This document shows, one piece after another, positions 41,833 through 51,241 of a DNA stretch of 64,000 bases. The notes below the pieces were generated by a model that was given only the letters and a program-made list of their open reading frames with translations, was not told the origin of the DNA and made no database searches. Position numbers and translations under genes: made by a program. The stretch covers positions 1-64,000 of the forward strand of contig NZ_RWIJ01000015.1 in NCBI RefSeq assembly GCF_019805165.1. Reading direction: 5' to 3'. How positions within the stretch are numbered: the stretch's first letter is position 1; every line of letters starts with the position of its first letter. This DNA is from Azospirillum sp. 412522. Lineage in GTDB: Bacteria > Pseudomonadota > Alphaproteobacteria > Azospirillales > Azospirillaceae.

Positions 41833-43503
41833 TTAGGCCGGAACGAACTCCCCCAAGTGCAACATGTGTTCGACGACATTTCGCGGGGCGAGGTTGGAGT
41901 CGGCGGTCAGGGACGCGGGGAAGGCCTTCCTGAACGTGCCGATGTCGTGGAAGTTGCCAAGAGTGCCCGGCGCGAATTTCTTGTCGCTGCTGACCGCCAG
42001 TTCGTTGAGGTGATCGACGTCGATCTCGGCAATCGCCCTGCTGGTCGGTGTCGCCTGACCGCTGTTCGTCACGTTGAGATGCAGGTACTTCGAAACCTGG
42101 ATGTTCACGCCCTTGTGCGGCCCAAGGTCGGGAACGTTCGGATGGAAATTGTTCATTTCCTTCAGAAGTTCCTTGGCGCCGTCCTGCGTACTGTTCTTGG
42201 ACGCCTTGCCGCCGACAAGAGCGACGAGATTATCCCTCGACTTGACGATATCATCCTTCTGCTGCCTGATATGCGCATTGAGTTCCGTCAATCCTTTGAC
42301 CCTGCTCTTATAAAGAGCGATCAAATTGGTGTTTTTTTCTATTGCGGCCTCGATCGTCTTGGGGTCCAGTATGGGCGTCGGTTTGGTCGTCGATGCAAGT
42401 TTTTGTTTCTTTTTTATTTTTTTCGAATTCACCGATACATTCGATTGCGCGGTGGCGAGCAACTGCTTTTCAATCTTGTTCTTGTCCTTCAGCTTTTCGA
42501 TTTTCTTCTCGAAATCGTCGATCAGTTCCTCATAATGTTCGATCCGATTGTCGCCCGCCTTCAGAAAGCTGTCCGTCCATTTATTGAACGCGGCATTGTC
42601 CATCGTTCCGACGAGGAACTTGGTGACGTTGCTCCTCATATTCTCCCAGGACAGACGATGCGGTACCGCCGCATTCATCGCGGTAAGATCGAGATGGTCC
42701 GGATCGGAATCGAGATCCATATCGACGGCGTGAACGAACTTGGCATATTTATAGACGCTCGACGAGAAATTGGGCCGGTCGAATTTGTATCCACCCGCAG
42801 CCGCATTGCTTTTCGAACCCGTTCTCTTCTTCTTTGCCGCTTTTTTCTTTGCGGCAGGCTTCTTTGACTTTTTGGCCTTCGATATCTTCTTCTGTGCTTT
42901 CGGAATTTTCGCGAATTGGGCGGCGGCTCCGGCGACGGAGGCGCGGCGGAAGGCCTGGACCGGTTCCGCACCGTCTTCCACCGGGGCGGCCCGGCGTTGC
43001 AGCGCCTGCGCGCCCATCCGGTCCGCATCGGCCTCCAGTGCCGGATCGGTGTTGACCGGTGTGCCGTCCATGGTGCCGGTGACGGGAACCCGGCCCCGGA
43101 GCTGCTGCACCACATGCCCCAGCTCGTGCGGCAGATGGTGCTCCTGTCCGGGGGCGATGTGGACGCTCTCTCCTTGCGTGACGGCGTCGGCGGCGAACTG
43201 CGCCGGCAGCGACGATCCGTAATTCACGCTCACGCCGTCGAGCGACAACCCGGCGTGGGCTTCCATCCCCTGTTTCAAGGCGTCTGGAATGCCGGTGCGG
43301 TTCGGGCGGCGCTGGACCGGCGTTCCCGCCAATCCGCTGGCCAGCGCCGTCAGCGCGCGCGCCTGCGGCCGGGCATGAAGCTGGGCCGCGAGCTGTGTGA
43401 GCGTTGCCTGCTGCGGCCCCGCCCTGCCGGCGGTTGCCGCATCGTTCCGGCCCTGGTCCTGGAGGGATGCCGCGGTGTCGGCGCGTGCCTTCTGGCTCTG
43501 CAT
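41833..43503 (-). CDS. DUF4157-domain putative eCIS effector with unknown C-terminal domain
   Basis: The 556-residue protein has a strong AGGAGG ribosome site before ATG 43503. Residues about 60-175 are a DUF4157 domain ('GIPDALKQGMEAHAGLSLDG', 'HHLPHELGHVVQQ' with HELGH at 126-130). This domain marks cargo of extracellular contractile injection systems. Residues about 198-232 are extremely lysine-rich. Residues 320-430 look like coiled coil. Residues about 445-556 form a compact unknown domain with many His/Asn/Asp residues ('NNFHPNVPDLGPHKGVNIQV', 'EIDVDHLNELA'). DNA for the C-terminal half is markedly AT-richer than its neighbours. The gene lies between baseplate and tape-measure genes, as cargo genes may. 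Toxin activity is inferred, not shown. Confidence 0.8.
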   Translation of the reverse strand: MQSQKARADTAASLQDQGRNDAATAGRAGPQQATLTQLAAQLHARPQARALTALASGLAGTPVQRRPNRTGIPDALKQGMEAHAGLSLDGVSVNYGSSLPAQFAADAVTQGESVHIAPGQEHHLPHELGHVVQQLRGRVPVTGTMDGTPVNTDPALEADADRMGAQALQRRAAPVEDGAEPVQAFRRASVAGAAAQFAKIPKAQKKISKAKKSKKPAAKKKAAKKKRTGSKSNAAAGGYKFDRPNFSSSVYKYAKFVHAVDMDLDSDPDHLDLTAMNAAVPHRLSWENMRSNVTKFLVGTMDNAAFNKWTDSFLKAGDNRIEHYEELIDDFEKKIEKLKDKNKIEKQLLATAQSNVSVNSKKIKKKQKLASTTKPTPILDPKTIEAAIEKNTNLIALYKSRVKGLTELNAHIRQQKDDIVKSRDNLVALVGGKASKNSTQDGAKELLKEMNNFHPNVPDLGPHKGVNIQVSKYLHLNVTNSGQATPTSRAIAEIDVDHLNELAVSSDKKFAPGTLGNFHDIGTFRKAFPASLTADSNLAPRNVVEHMLHLGEFVPA

Positions 43504-43517
43504 GGCTCTCGTCCTCC

Positions 43518-46049
43518 TCAGGGTCGGGTTGTGACGGTGGCGTCGTCGGGATCGGGGATCCGGCAGGTCTGGAGGAAGCGTTCCAGGCGCAGGCTGGCCC
43601 TCGCACGGCGGCCGGGGTCAGACTGCGACAGCGCGTCCATCCAGCCGGCACGTAGCGTCAGGAAACGGCGCATGCGTTCGCGGCCGAGGAAAAGACAGTC
43701 GACCCGGATGTGCGACGGCGTGTTCCGGCGCAGCACGGCCTTCGCCGCTTCGCGCCAGTTGACGTCCATCGCCTCGCGCTGCGTGGCGCCGATGATCGCG
43801 CTGATGCGGAAGCTGTAGGTGGCGCCGTCGGCCTCGATGCTGCCGGCGGCAGAGACCTCCATCGCATAGCGCAGCAGCGTATGCTCGACGATGAACAGAC
43901 GGCGCCGTCGGCGGCCGGCGCCGCGGAGCAGCCGGTGGGCGGAGGTCAGTGCCTGCGACGGGCTGCGGTACTCGCCGACCAGCCACCAGTTTCCATCGCT
44001 GGCCTGACAGACCAGCAGCAGCGTGCCCTGGTCCGGCATGAAGCCCATGCGGTAGCGCCCGACGTCGGACAAAGCCTCCAGCAGGGGGGTGGCGATCCGT
44101 TGACCGCTCAGCGGGCCCGTGACGCCGGGGCCGTCGGCCTCGCCATCCTCGCCATCGCCCAGCCCAAACTCGCCCAGCCCGAGCTCGTCCAGCATGCGGT
44201 CCAGCGGCAGAAAGCGGCTTTCGGCCAGCGGCCGCAGGTTGGCGGCCAGCGGCCGGCCGAAGCTGGCCTGATCCGGGTCGTCGACGGCCGTGGCGCCGTT
44301 TCCGTTGGTGTCGCACCCGTCGCCGTCGCCGCAGCGTGCGGCGTCATCAATCAGGTCGAGTTCGATGCGGCAGCGGATTTCCATGCCGGTGCCGCCCCCC
44401 TGACGCAAAGGCCGGCGGTAGTCGTAACCGCGCCCGCGGTCGGCGGTGGCGCGGGGGGTGCGGATCAGCAACTCCCTCTGCGCGTGCACCTGCGCCTGGG
44501 ACGGTCCATCCATGCTCCCCCCGCAGGCTTTCCCGGACGGCACGCTCGGCCGTTCCGCGTAAAGCGACAGCAGCAGCGTCAGGAACTGCGCCTGCCGCTG
44601 CCGCACCGGGTCGCACCCCGCGACCAGCTCGTCCATGCCGGACACGTAGTCCGGCGACAGCAGGGGCTCGACGGCAGGCACGCTGCCGACCAGCGACTGC
44701 CACGCGTAGGTGCCGCTCCCGCCGGCGCGCGGCGAATAGAGGTCGCGGATGCGGGCGAGCTGGCTGAAATAATCGGCCATCAACTGGTCGAACGGCATGA
44801 GGTAGCCCTTGAACTGCTTGGCCTGGCCACGCCTTGCGGCGGTTGCGGCGGGCGGCAGCCCATAGGCGTTGATGCCGTAGACGTTGGGGAATTGATCCTG
44901 CACGGAGCTGTAGGCGGTCAGCGCCCTGCGGTCGGCTTGCGGGGGCCTGTACTGCTCGCGGTAGCTGCGCCACAGGTCGTAGGTCCGCCGGTGGAGCGCC
45001 CATTTGCGGTTCAGCAGCCGCTGCACCCGGCGGGGATCGGGACGGCATTCGGTGGCGCCCTGGAACAGGCGGATGGGATAGCGCCCGTGCTCCGCCGCTG
45101 TGATCAGGGCCAGCAGGCTGTCCGCGGGAATCGGAACGGTTTCCCCGTCGGCATAGTCCCGCGGCTGGTCCAGGGTGCGCACCCGCAGTTTCTCCACCAG
45201 CAGGACGCCGCGCTGGGCGGCCATCACGTCGGTCAGTTGCGAGACCGGCAGGGCGGTGGGCAGAGGCCGCAACTGGCTGTCGTCGATGAAGCCGCGCAGC
45301 ATCAGGGGGCCGTCGAAGATATCGGCGGTGCTGGCCCCCGACGCCAGCTTGGCGTCGAAGGAGGTTCGCCTGGGCTCCGGCGCCATGGCCAGGGCGATGG
45401 CGAACAGCAGTTCGGCCATCACCTGCGAGGCGTTGGCGTCGGCCGACAGCATCACGTCGGCGGTCACGGCGGTCGGGATCGGACGCAGCAGACTGACCGA
45501 TCCGACATCCTCGCACAGCGCCCGATGCCCACAGTAGCGCTCCAGCACCCGCCGGACCGCTGCGGCGGCTTCTGGGTCGCTGTCGAACGGATCGGGGCAG
45601 CAGCAGGGATCCTCGCGCGCGACGAGGATCTGGATGTGGTAGAGGCCGCCGACCGGATTGTCCGCGCCGGCCGGCAGCGGGGTGAACCAGACGTTGCCGA
45701 TGTTGCGGACGCGGTCGAGGATCAGCCGCCGCAGGTCGTTGGCCGTCACCGGGTTGGCCGGAAGGATTGCCGGCGCCGGGTAGAGCGCCTGCCGCCAGGG
45801 CTGCACCTGTCCCGTCACCGGGTCGGCGAGCAGATCGGCCACCGGGTAAAGCGCGCGATAGGACAGTTCCGTCAGGGCGTAGCAGAGCTGCTCCAGCGTC
45901 GTCACGCCGGGATCGGAAAAATTGTAGTCGGTCCAGAGATCCCCGGCCATGCGCTGGAGCCGCCGGATGCCCTCCTCCCGCAGGGCGAGGTAATCGAGCC
46001 CGGGATCGTCGAAGGGACCGGTCGGCAGCGTGGCCGGCGCATGGCTCAT
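43518..46049 (-). CDS. eCIS baseplate component (Afp12-like)
   Basis: The start is ATG 46049, overlapping the preceding gene by 4 nt; the much longer open frame upstream lies over that gene and is not coding. The 843-residue product begins 'DPGLDYLALREEGIRRLQRM' and 'DLWTDYNFSDPGVTTLEQL', the conserved opening of this baseplate family. The asparagine/glycine/aspartate-rich stretch 'CGDGDGCDTNGNGATAVDD' in the middle is unusual. In Afp-like particles the two large baseplate proteins form the wedges around the spike. Confidence 0.82.
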   Translation of the reverse strand: MSHAPATLPTGPFDDPGLDYLALREEGIRRLQRMAGDLWTDYNFSDPGVTTLEQLCYALTELSYRALYPVADLLADPVTGQVQPWRQALYPAPAILPANPVTANDLRRLILDRVRNIGNVWFTPLPAGADNPVGGLYHIQILVAREDPCCCPDPFDSDPEAAAAVRRVLERYCGHRALCEDVGSVSLLRPIPTAVTADVMLSADANASQVMAELLFAIALAMAPEPRRTSFDAKLASGASTADIFDGPLMLRGFIDDSQLRPLPTALPVSQLTDVMAAQRGVLLVEKLRVRTLDQPRDYADGETVPIPADSLLALITAAEHGRYPIRLFQGATECRPDPRRVQRLLNRKWALHRRTYDLWRSYREQYRPPQADRRALTAYSSVQDQFPNVYGINAYGLPPAATAARRGQAKQFKGYLMPFDQLMADYFSQLARIRDLYSPRAGGSGTYAWQSLVGSVPAVEPLLSPDYVSGMDELVAGCDPVRQRQAQFLTLLLSLYAERPSVPSGKACGGSMDGPSQAQVHAQRELLIRTPRATADRGRGYDYRRPLRQGGGTGMEIRCRIELDLIDDAARCGDGDGCDTNGNGATAVDDPDQASFGRPLAANLRPLAESRFLPLDRMLDELGLGEFGLGDGEDGEADGPGVTGPLSGQRIATPLLEALSDVGRYRMGFMPDQGTLLLVCQASDGNWWLVGEYRSPSQALTSAHRLLRGAGRRRRRLFIVEHTLLRYAMEVSAAGSIEADGATYSFRISAIIGATQREAMDVNWREAAKAVLRRNTPSHIRVDCLFLGRERMRRFLTLRAGWMDALSQSDPGRRARASLRLERFLQTCRIPDPDDATVTTRP

Positions 46050-49000
46050 GCCGTCCGCCCCCCATCCGGGCCGGACCCCAGCCGGCGCACCGGCGCGGGC
46101 AGGGCCGGCAGTCCGGCCGTCGCCGGACGGGCGGCCCGCACCGTGTGGCCGCTGATCGCGTGCGACGCCGCCGAGGTGAGGTAATGGCAGCGGTCCGGCC
46201 CGTCGGGCGGGTCGTAGGACAGCGACAGCGAGGACACCGCCACCACATAGGGACGGCGGCGGATGAACTCGGCGATGGCCATCTCCGTCCAGTAGCCGGG
46301 CGGCCGGATATCGAGGTCGGGCCTTCGGGAGTCGTCGGAGGCCGAGGTCCCGCGCTGCGGCGGCCAGGGGGAGAGCCAGGACACCAGGTCGTCGCCGAGA
46401 CGGGCCGACAGGGCGGCCGGCGTGTCGGTGTCGCGGAACACCACCGACGCCGTCACCGCGATCCTCACATAGGGCGGGTTCTCGACGCTGAGGGTGATGA
46501 AGGGGCTGACGCGGGCGGCCAGCATGTCGCCCACCTCGGCCAGGACCGTCGGGCCGGCCTGCGGGACGGTGGCGTCGCCGCAGTCCGGCATGTCGCGGCC
46601 GGCGACCAGTATGACGCGGAGATGCCCCGGCGGCGGGCGATCCCGCCCATCGTCCGTCCCGTCCCCCGTCCCATCCCCCGGCCCGATCACCGCCACCTGC
46701 CAGACCGACGGACAGTCGGCGAGGACCAGCCGGCCATAGTCCCAGTCCTGGATGCCGCGGTTCTTGTGCCGGAGCCGTTCCGCCATCCACATGTCGAAGG
46801 CCGGTCCCGTCGCCTTGGACCGGCCGCCGAAGGAGGCCATCGGCTGATCGATGGTGGCGATGTCGGACAGGACCGGGGAGCTGCCGGTGATGGTGCCGGC
46901 GGGCAGCGGCGTATCGAGCGTATCGGCTCCGCCCGGCCCGACCCAGCTTGCGGTCAGCGCGTTGGGCGTCAGGCCGGCCAGTCGCGGAAAGCGGTCGGCC
47001 TCCTCCGCCACCGACAGGCAGAGCCATGCCAGCCCGTCGTCGGAGAGCGTCAGGCCGGCGACGCCCAGCGTGACGATGCCCGTCTGGCGCATGCCGTCCG
47101 TGGTGTCGCCCTCCAGCCCGTCGGGCGGGGTCAGGGCGCATTGGCCGGCGACGGTCGCTTCCGACCAGCAGACCGGCGGCGTGCCGTCGCTCCAGCCGCC
47201 GTCGCCGGGATTGAGCTGGAACAGCAGTGTCAGGCTGGGCGAGGAGCCCCCGGCGACGCCGTCCAGCCCGATGAACAGGGCGCCCTGCCGGTCCATGCCG
47301 CCTAGCAGCGGCACCGTTCCGCCGGGCGGCCAGGCGACCGCCTGCGTTCCGCCGAAGGGCTGGAGGTGGTGGAAGGTGCCGTCGAGCCCGCCGGGCAGGA
47401 CATCCGACGCGCCGTAGTTCAGCGTGACCGCCGACGCGGTCGGCTGCCAGGGCTGGTTGGGGTAGGCGGAGGCGGGCTCGGCCCCCGGGCACGAGGCGAC
47501 GCACGTCTGCAGCTTGTCGGAATGATACCGGGTCAGGCTCGACTTTGCCGACAGGATGGACGCCTCCATCACCGGCCGCGCGATGCCGGGCGGTTGGCCG
47601 CTGGTCGAAGACTGGGCCGACAGCACCTGTCTGGCCGCTGCCAGCAGGGTCCGGGCGCGTTCGATCCCGTCCGCTGCGGAAACGGGCAGCGATCCGGCGT
47701 TGGCGTCGATCCAGCTTTGCAGGTTGGCGCAGACCGTCGCCGCGGAGGGCTGGCTGCCGTCGCCGTTTCCATTGCCGTTGCGGGACAGCTTCTTCCAGAA
47801 GGACTTCCCGCCGCCGGTCGAGGTCCGGGACAGCGCGCTCATCAGGCCGGTCCGCAGACGGTCCGCCGTCGTCGGATCGAGCGTCGCGAGGCCGTCATTG
47901 ACCGCTTTCAGCGCCGCCCCGGTCAGGCCGGAGACCGCCTGTTCCACCGCGGCGTTCACGGTGTCCGTGTAGGTGTCGTCGGAGGAACCGGCATTGGCCG
48001 ACTGGAGCCCGTCGAGCTGGCTGGAGGCGGCGGCGACCTCGGCCGCCGGGGCGCAGCGGCGCGCGCAGTCCTCGGCGCAGGCCGAGGCGGCGGTCATCTC
48101 GCCCAGCGATGCGGCCATGACGTTGCTGGCGTAGAGGACGTCGCCGAATCCGTAGGAGGGCGACGACAGGGTGACGCGGATTGCGCTGGCCGACGCATCG
48201 TAGGCGGGCGGCGGCTCGGACGGCTGTACCGGCAGATCGTCGAAGCCGGTCAACGGCAGGACCGGGGCGCCGGCGTCCGGCACCGCGGTCCGGGCGGCGG
48301 TCCGGAACAGATAGGCCGCGTTCCCCTCATCCGGCGACGCAACATGGGAAAACGCGGCGTCCGGTCCCCGGACGTCGGGCGAGGCGGGGAACGGAGCGGT
48401 GTCGATCAGGGTCCACAGGCCGGGGTTCTCGACCGACAGCGCCACCTGGAAAACCAGGTTGTCGAACAGCGTCCCCGGTGGGACCTTGACCCCGTCCGGA
48501 TCGACGACGTAGCCCTGGTAATAGCCCTGGAAACCGGTGCTGGTCTGCGGCAGGCCATACCACGCGATGCCGAGGTCGAGACCGTCCAGCCGCTTGACGA
48601 ACAGCTCGTCGGCCGCGATATCCAAGGTCGCGCCCATCACGGCGGGCGTTCCGAACGGCGAGAAAGGGGTCGAGGCGTCAAGCGGGCCGTTGGGACCCGA
48701 CAGCCTCAAAGCATCGAACCCGGTCGCGTCGACCGTGATGGCCAGGCCGGACAGACTCAGCAGCGAGACGATCGCGTAGGGGCGGATCAGGACGGTGTTG
48801 CCGGGCGGACCGACGGCGATGGCGTCCTGGGCGAACACCGCCAGCAGGGTCGGGGTGTCCGCCATCGGGGCCGGCAATTCGTCGGACGGCGGAATGGCGT
48901 CCTTGGTGGCCGGTGCGGCCGACAGCGCGACGAAGGGAGCCGCGCCCGCCGTCAGGGTGAAGCTCAGCCGGTAATCCGCCTCTTCGTCGGTCGAAACGGT

Positions 49001-50485
49001 GGCGGAAGGAGAGGCGTCCGGAGCGGTCACGGTGACGCCATCGATCGCCATCCAGCCGCCGCCCGTCGAATAACGGTAGGCGAAGCTGTTCTGGAGAATC
49101 TGCCCGAGCAGCCAGAGCGGGCCGGCGCCGCCGGTCTTACCGTCGATCGCCTCCAGCGCCGGCATCACCGCCATCATGCTCGACGCCGCGATCCGCAGCA
49201 CCAGCTCCACCGTCCGGGTGCCGGAGGTGAGCATCATCACGTCGTCGGAGACCGCGAAGCCGAGCTGCGCCGCGCTGGTCACCAGGGAGCCGGATGTCCC
49301 GGTTTCGGTCGCGCCGAACAGCGGGAAGGGCGAGGCGATGGCCGGCGCCTTGCCCGACAGGGCGGCGGTGCCGCGCAGCAGGCCGGCGGGACCGGACAGC
49401 GCATCCGCGTCGTCGTCGCCGACGATTACCGTCCCGTCGACGACGCGCAGCGTCTTCAGCGCGGCGACGGCCAGCGCATGGACCTCCACCGGCTGGTCGG
49501 CCGCATAATCGATGGCCTGCCCGGCGGCATCGGTCCCGGCCGGAAACAACGTCGCCTCCGGCACCGAACCGCAGGGGACACCCTTGGCCGTCGTGAAGGT
49601 CAGGTAGAGCCGGTCGGCGGCGGCGCTGCGGCTGTCCTGCTGCAGGATGCTGCGGTAGTAGAAGCCGACCAGCCGCCGCGAAAAGCTGTTCACCGCGTGC
49701 TGGGCATGGCGGAACAACTGGGCGAAAGCGATGTAGAGCGCGGCTTGCGGAGCGTGCCCATCCTGTTCGAGCGAGACCGCCAGCTCCGCCTGGGCATCCA
49801 GCTTGACCCGGTGCAGGACGGCAAGGAGCGCCTCGACGAAGCCTTCGAGCAGGGGGATCAGGTGATTGAACCAGCCGCGGCCAAGCGCACCGGCGGGTGT
49901 GCCGCGGGCGGGAACGGGACGCAGGCCCCAATGCTCCGACAGGCCGGCAAGATCGAAGCGGAAGCCGCTCTCCGGCTCCGTCGTCGCCAGATGGGTGGCG
50001 AGCGGCAGCAGCGGCCGGGCCAGCGTGCCGGCGATCTCCTGCCGGATGGTGCGGCCGAGGGTGCGGTGCACCCGCCAGAAGGACTTGTCCGAATCGTCGA
50101 GCATGCGCATCAGCCGCAGCAGCACCGTGACGATGCGGTTCAGCCGCTCCAGATGCCGATTCGGGTGGGACAGGCTTTGCAGCAGGCGCAGTTCGCGCAT
50201 CAGCCGGTCCTCGATGGACGGCAGATCCAACGCGGTCAGCGTGGCCAGCGCGATGCTGGGATCGGACAGGAAGAAGACCGTCCAGTCGCCGGCCGGCCGG
50301 TCGTCCAGGTCGTAGAAGGTGATGAGACGCCCGTAGCCGGAGGAGAAGGCCAGCAGATCGGCAAGGCTGCGCCCGTCGACGGGCGCGTCCTCGGGCCGCG
50401 GCGCGTCGCGCCGGCGGTCCTGCTGACTGGCCGCGCCGTTGAGAACCAGTCCGCTGCCGGAAGCGTGCATGGCCTGTCCGTTCAC
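46046..50485 (-). CDS. eCIS giant baseplate J-like protein (Afp11-like)
   Basis: I place the start at GTG 50485, which overlaps the gp25 gene stop (GTGA), giving 1479 residues; ATG 50470 is an alternative, and the open frame beyond gp25 is not coding. The N-terminal 300 residues are helical ('LLQSLSHPNRHLERLNRIVT'). The middle holds long beta-rich Gly/Thr/Ala regions. The last 200 residues match the C-terminal part of baseplate J/gp47 proteins ('VLAEVGDMLAARVSPFITLS', 'PPYVRIAVTASVVFRDTDTP', 'PPGYWTEMAIAEFIRRRPYV'). It is probably the main wedge protein. A helical Cys-containing insert (near 'CAEDCARRCAPAAEV') is unexplained. Confidence 0.8.
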   Translation of the reverse strand: MNGQAMHASGSGLVLNGAASQQDRRRDAPRPEDAPVDGRSLADLLAFSSGYGRLITFYDLDDRPAGDWTVFFLSDPSIALATLTALDLPSIEDRLMRELRLLQSLSHPNRHLERLNRIVTVLLRLMRMLDDSDKSFWRVHRTLGRTIRQEIAGTLARPLLPLATHLATTEPESGFRFDLAGLSEHWGLRPVPARGTPAGALGRGWFNHLIPLLEGFVEALLAVLHRVKLDAQAELAVSLEQDGHAPQAALYIAFAQLFRHAQHAVNSFSRRLVGFYYRSILQQDSRSAAADRLYLTFTTAKGVPCGSVPEATLFPAGTDAAGQAIDYAADQPVEVHALAVAALKTLRVVDGTVIVGDDDADALSGPAGLLRGTAALSGKAPAIASPFPLFGATETGTSGSLVTSAAQLGFAVSDDVMMLTSGTRTVELVLRIAASSMMAVMPALEAIDGKTGGAGPLWLLGQILQNSFAYRYSTGGGWMAIDGVTVTAPDASPSATVSTDEEADYRLSFTLTAGAAPFVALSAAPATKDAIPPSDELPAPMADTPTLLAVFAQDAIAVGPPGNTVLIRPYAIVSLLSLSGLAITVDATGFDALRLSGPNGPLDASTPFSPFGTPAVMGATLDIAADELFVKRLDGLDLGIAWYGLPQTSTGFQGYYQGYVVDPDGVKVPPGTLFDNLVFQVALSVENPGLWTLIDTAPFPASPDVRGPDAAFSHVASPDEGNAAYLFRTAARTAVPDAGAPVLPLTGFDDLPVQPSEPPPAYDASASAIRVTLSSPSYGFGDVLYASNVMAASLGEMTAASACAEDCARRCAPAAEVAAASSQLDGLQSANAGSSDDTYTDTVNAAVEQAVSGLTGAALKAVNDGLATLDPTTADRLRTGLMSALSRTSTGGGKSFWKKLSRNGNGNGDGSQPSAATVCANLQSWIDANAGSLPVSAADGIERARTLLAAARQVLSAQSSTSGQPPGIARPVMEASILSAKSSLTRYHSDKLQTCVASCPGAEPASAYPNQPWQPTASAVTLNYGASDVLPGGLDGTFHHLQPFGGTQAVAWPPGGTVPLLGGMDRQGALFIGLDGVAGGSSPSLTLLFQLNPGDGGWSDGTPPVCWSEATVAGQCALTPPDGLEGDTTDGMRQTGIVTLGVAGLTLSDDGLAWLCLSVAEEADRFPRLAGLTPNALTASWVGPGGADTLDTPLPAGTITGSSPVLSDIATIDQPMASFGGRSKATGPAFDMWMAERLRHKNRGIQDWDYGRLVLADCPSVWQVAVIGPGDGTGDGTDDGRDRPPPGHLRVILVAGRDMPDCGDATVPQAGPTVLAEVGDMLAARVSPFITLSVENPPYVRIAVTASVVFRDTDTPAALSARLGDDLVSWLSPWPPQRGTSASDDSRRPDLDIRPPGYWTEMAIAEFIRRRPYVVAVSSLSLSYDPPDGPDRCHYLTSAASHAISGHTVRAARPATAGLPALPAPVRRLGSGPDGGRTA

Positions 50486-50910
50486 GGCGGCGAAGGCGGC
50501 AAGGTCGCCTCCAGCAGGTAGAAGGGATAGACCAGATTGCTGCGCACGTTGGTCTGGCGAACGAAGAAGGACACCGAGATCTGCGCCAAACCGGCTTCCG
50601 GGTCCGTCATGCCGACCTCCACCGCATCGACGGATATGCGGGGTTCCCAATTCAGGATGGCCTTCTCGACCAGCTCGCGGATCTGGTTGGCCTGGGTCGT
50701 GGTCAGGGTCGCGAACACCTTGTCCCACAGCGACGAGCCGTAGGTCGCCAGCATGATCCGCTCGCCGAGCGCCGTCGACAGCAGGATCCACAGGCTTTCC
50801 CGGATGTCCTGCACGCCCGAACTCATGACGGTGGAGGCGGACAGCCGGTCGAAGGTCGGGGGGAACTTCCAGCCGGTGCCGAGAAACGGGGCGTCGTCGC
50901 TGTAGGTCAT
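50482..50910 (-). CDS. gp25-like baseplate protein (Afp9-like)
   Basis: The 142-residue protein has the GPW/gp25 fold signature: 'QDIRESLWILLSTALGERIM', 'YGSSLWDKVFATLT' and 'ILNWEPRISVDAVEV'. This small baseplate protein triggers sheath assembly. It starts 4 nt after the PAAR gene and is coupled to the giant baseplate gene. Confidence 0.93.
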   Translation of the reverse strand: MTYSDDAPFLGTGWKFPPTFDRLSASTVMSSGVQDIRESLWILLSTALGERIMLATYGSSLWDKVFATLTTTQANQIRELVEKAILNWEPRISVDAVEVGMTDPEAGLAQISVSFFVRQTNVRSNLVYPFYLLEATLPPSPP

Positions 50911-50913
50911 GGC

Positions 50914-51213
50914 CTAGCCCCCGATCATCACGGTGGGAAAGCCGAGCACGATGGTGCCGCCATGGGCGGTTGTGTCGCCCATGCGGGCGGCCGGCATCCC
51001 GTTGATCAGCACCGTGGCGGATCCCTTGACGATGCTGTCGGGCGGACCGACGCAGACGCAGGTGTCCCCCAGCTTGGCCGCCGGCAGCCCGCCGATCAGC
51101 ACGTTGGGGGCGCCGGGGCCGATCACCGGTCCGCCGACATGGGGGATCGGCGGCACGCCCGGCGTCACCATCGGGCAGGTGTGAAGGTCGGTGATGCGGG
51201 CAGCGGGGGGCAT
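50914..51213 (-). CDS. PAAR-domain spike tip protein (Afp10-like)
   Basis: The 99-residue protein has PAAR-like repeats: 'MPPAARITDLHTCPMVTPG', 'VLIGGLPAAKLGDTCVCVG', 'VLINGMPAARMGDTTAHGG' and a final 'GFPTVMIGG'. It forms the zinc-stabilised cone that caps the spike trimer. It lies 28 nt after the spike gene. Confidence 0.95.
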   Translation of the reverse strand: MPPAARITDLHTCPMVTPGVPPIPHVGGPVIGPGAPNVLIGGLPAAKLGDTCVCVGPPDSIVKGSATVLINGMPAARMGDTTAHGGTIVLGFPTVMIGG

Positions 51214-51241
51214 GGGAAGGCGTCTCCTCTTCCTCGGGCCG

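Noticed and set aside
41833-43503. HELGH motif as proof of an active zinc protease toxin
   Set aside because: The motif is part of the DUF4157 domain itself, which is found in many eCIS cargos irrespective of toxin type, so proteolytic activity cannot be claimed from it.
43518-47504. Single 1328-residue protein covering the Afp12-like gene and beyond
   Set aside because: Only the part from ATG 46049 has family similarity and a coupled start; the upstream extension is low-complexity and overlaps the baseplate-J gene.
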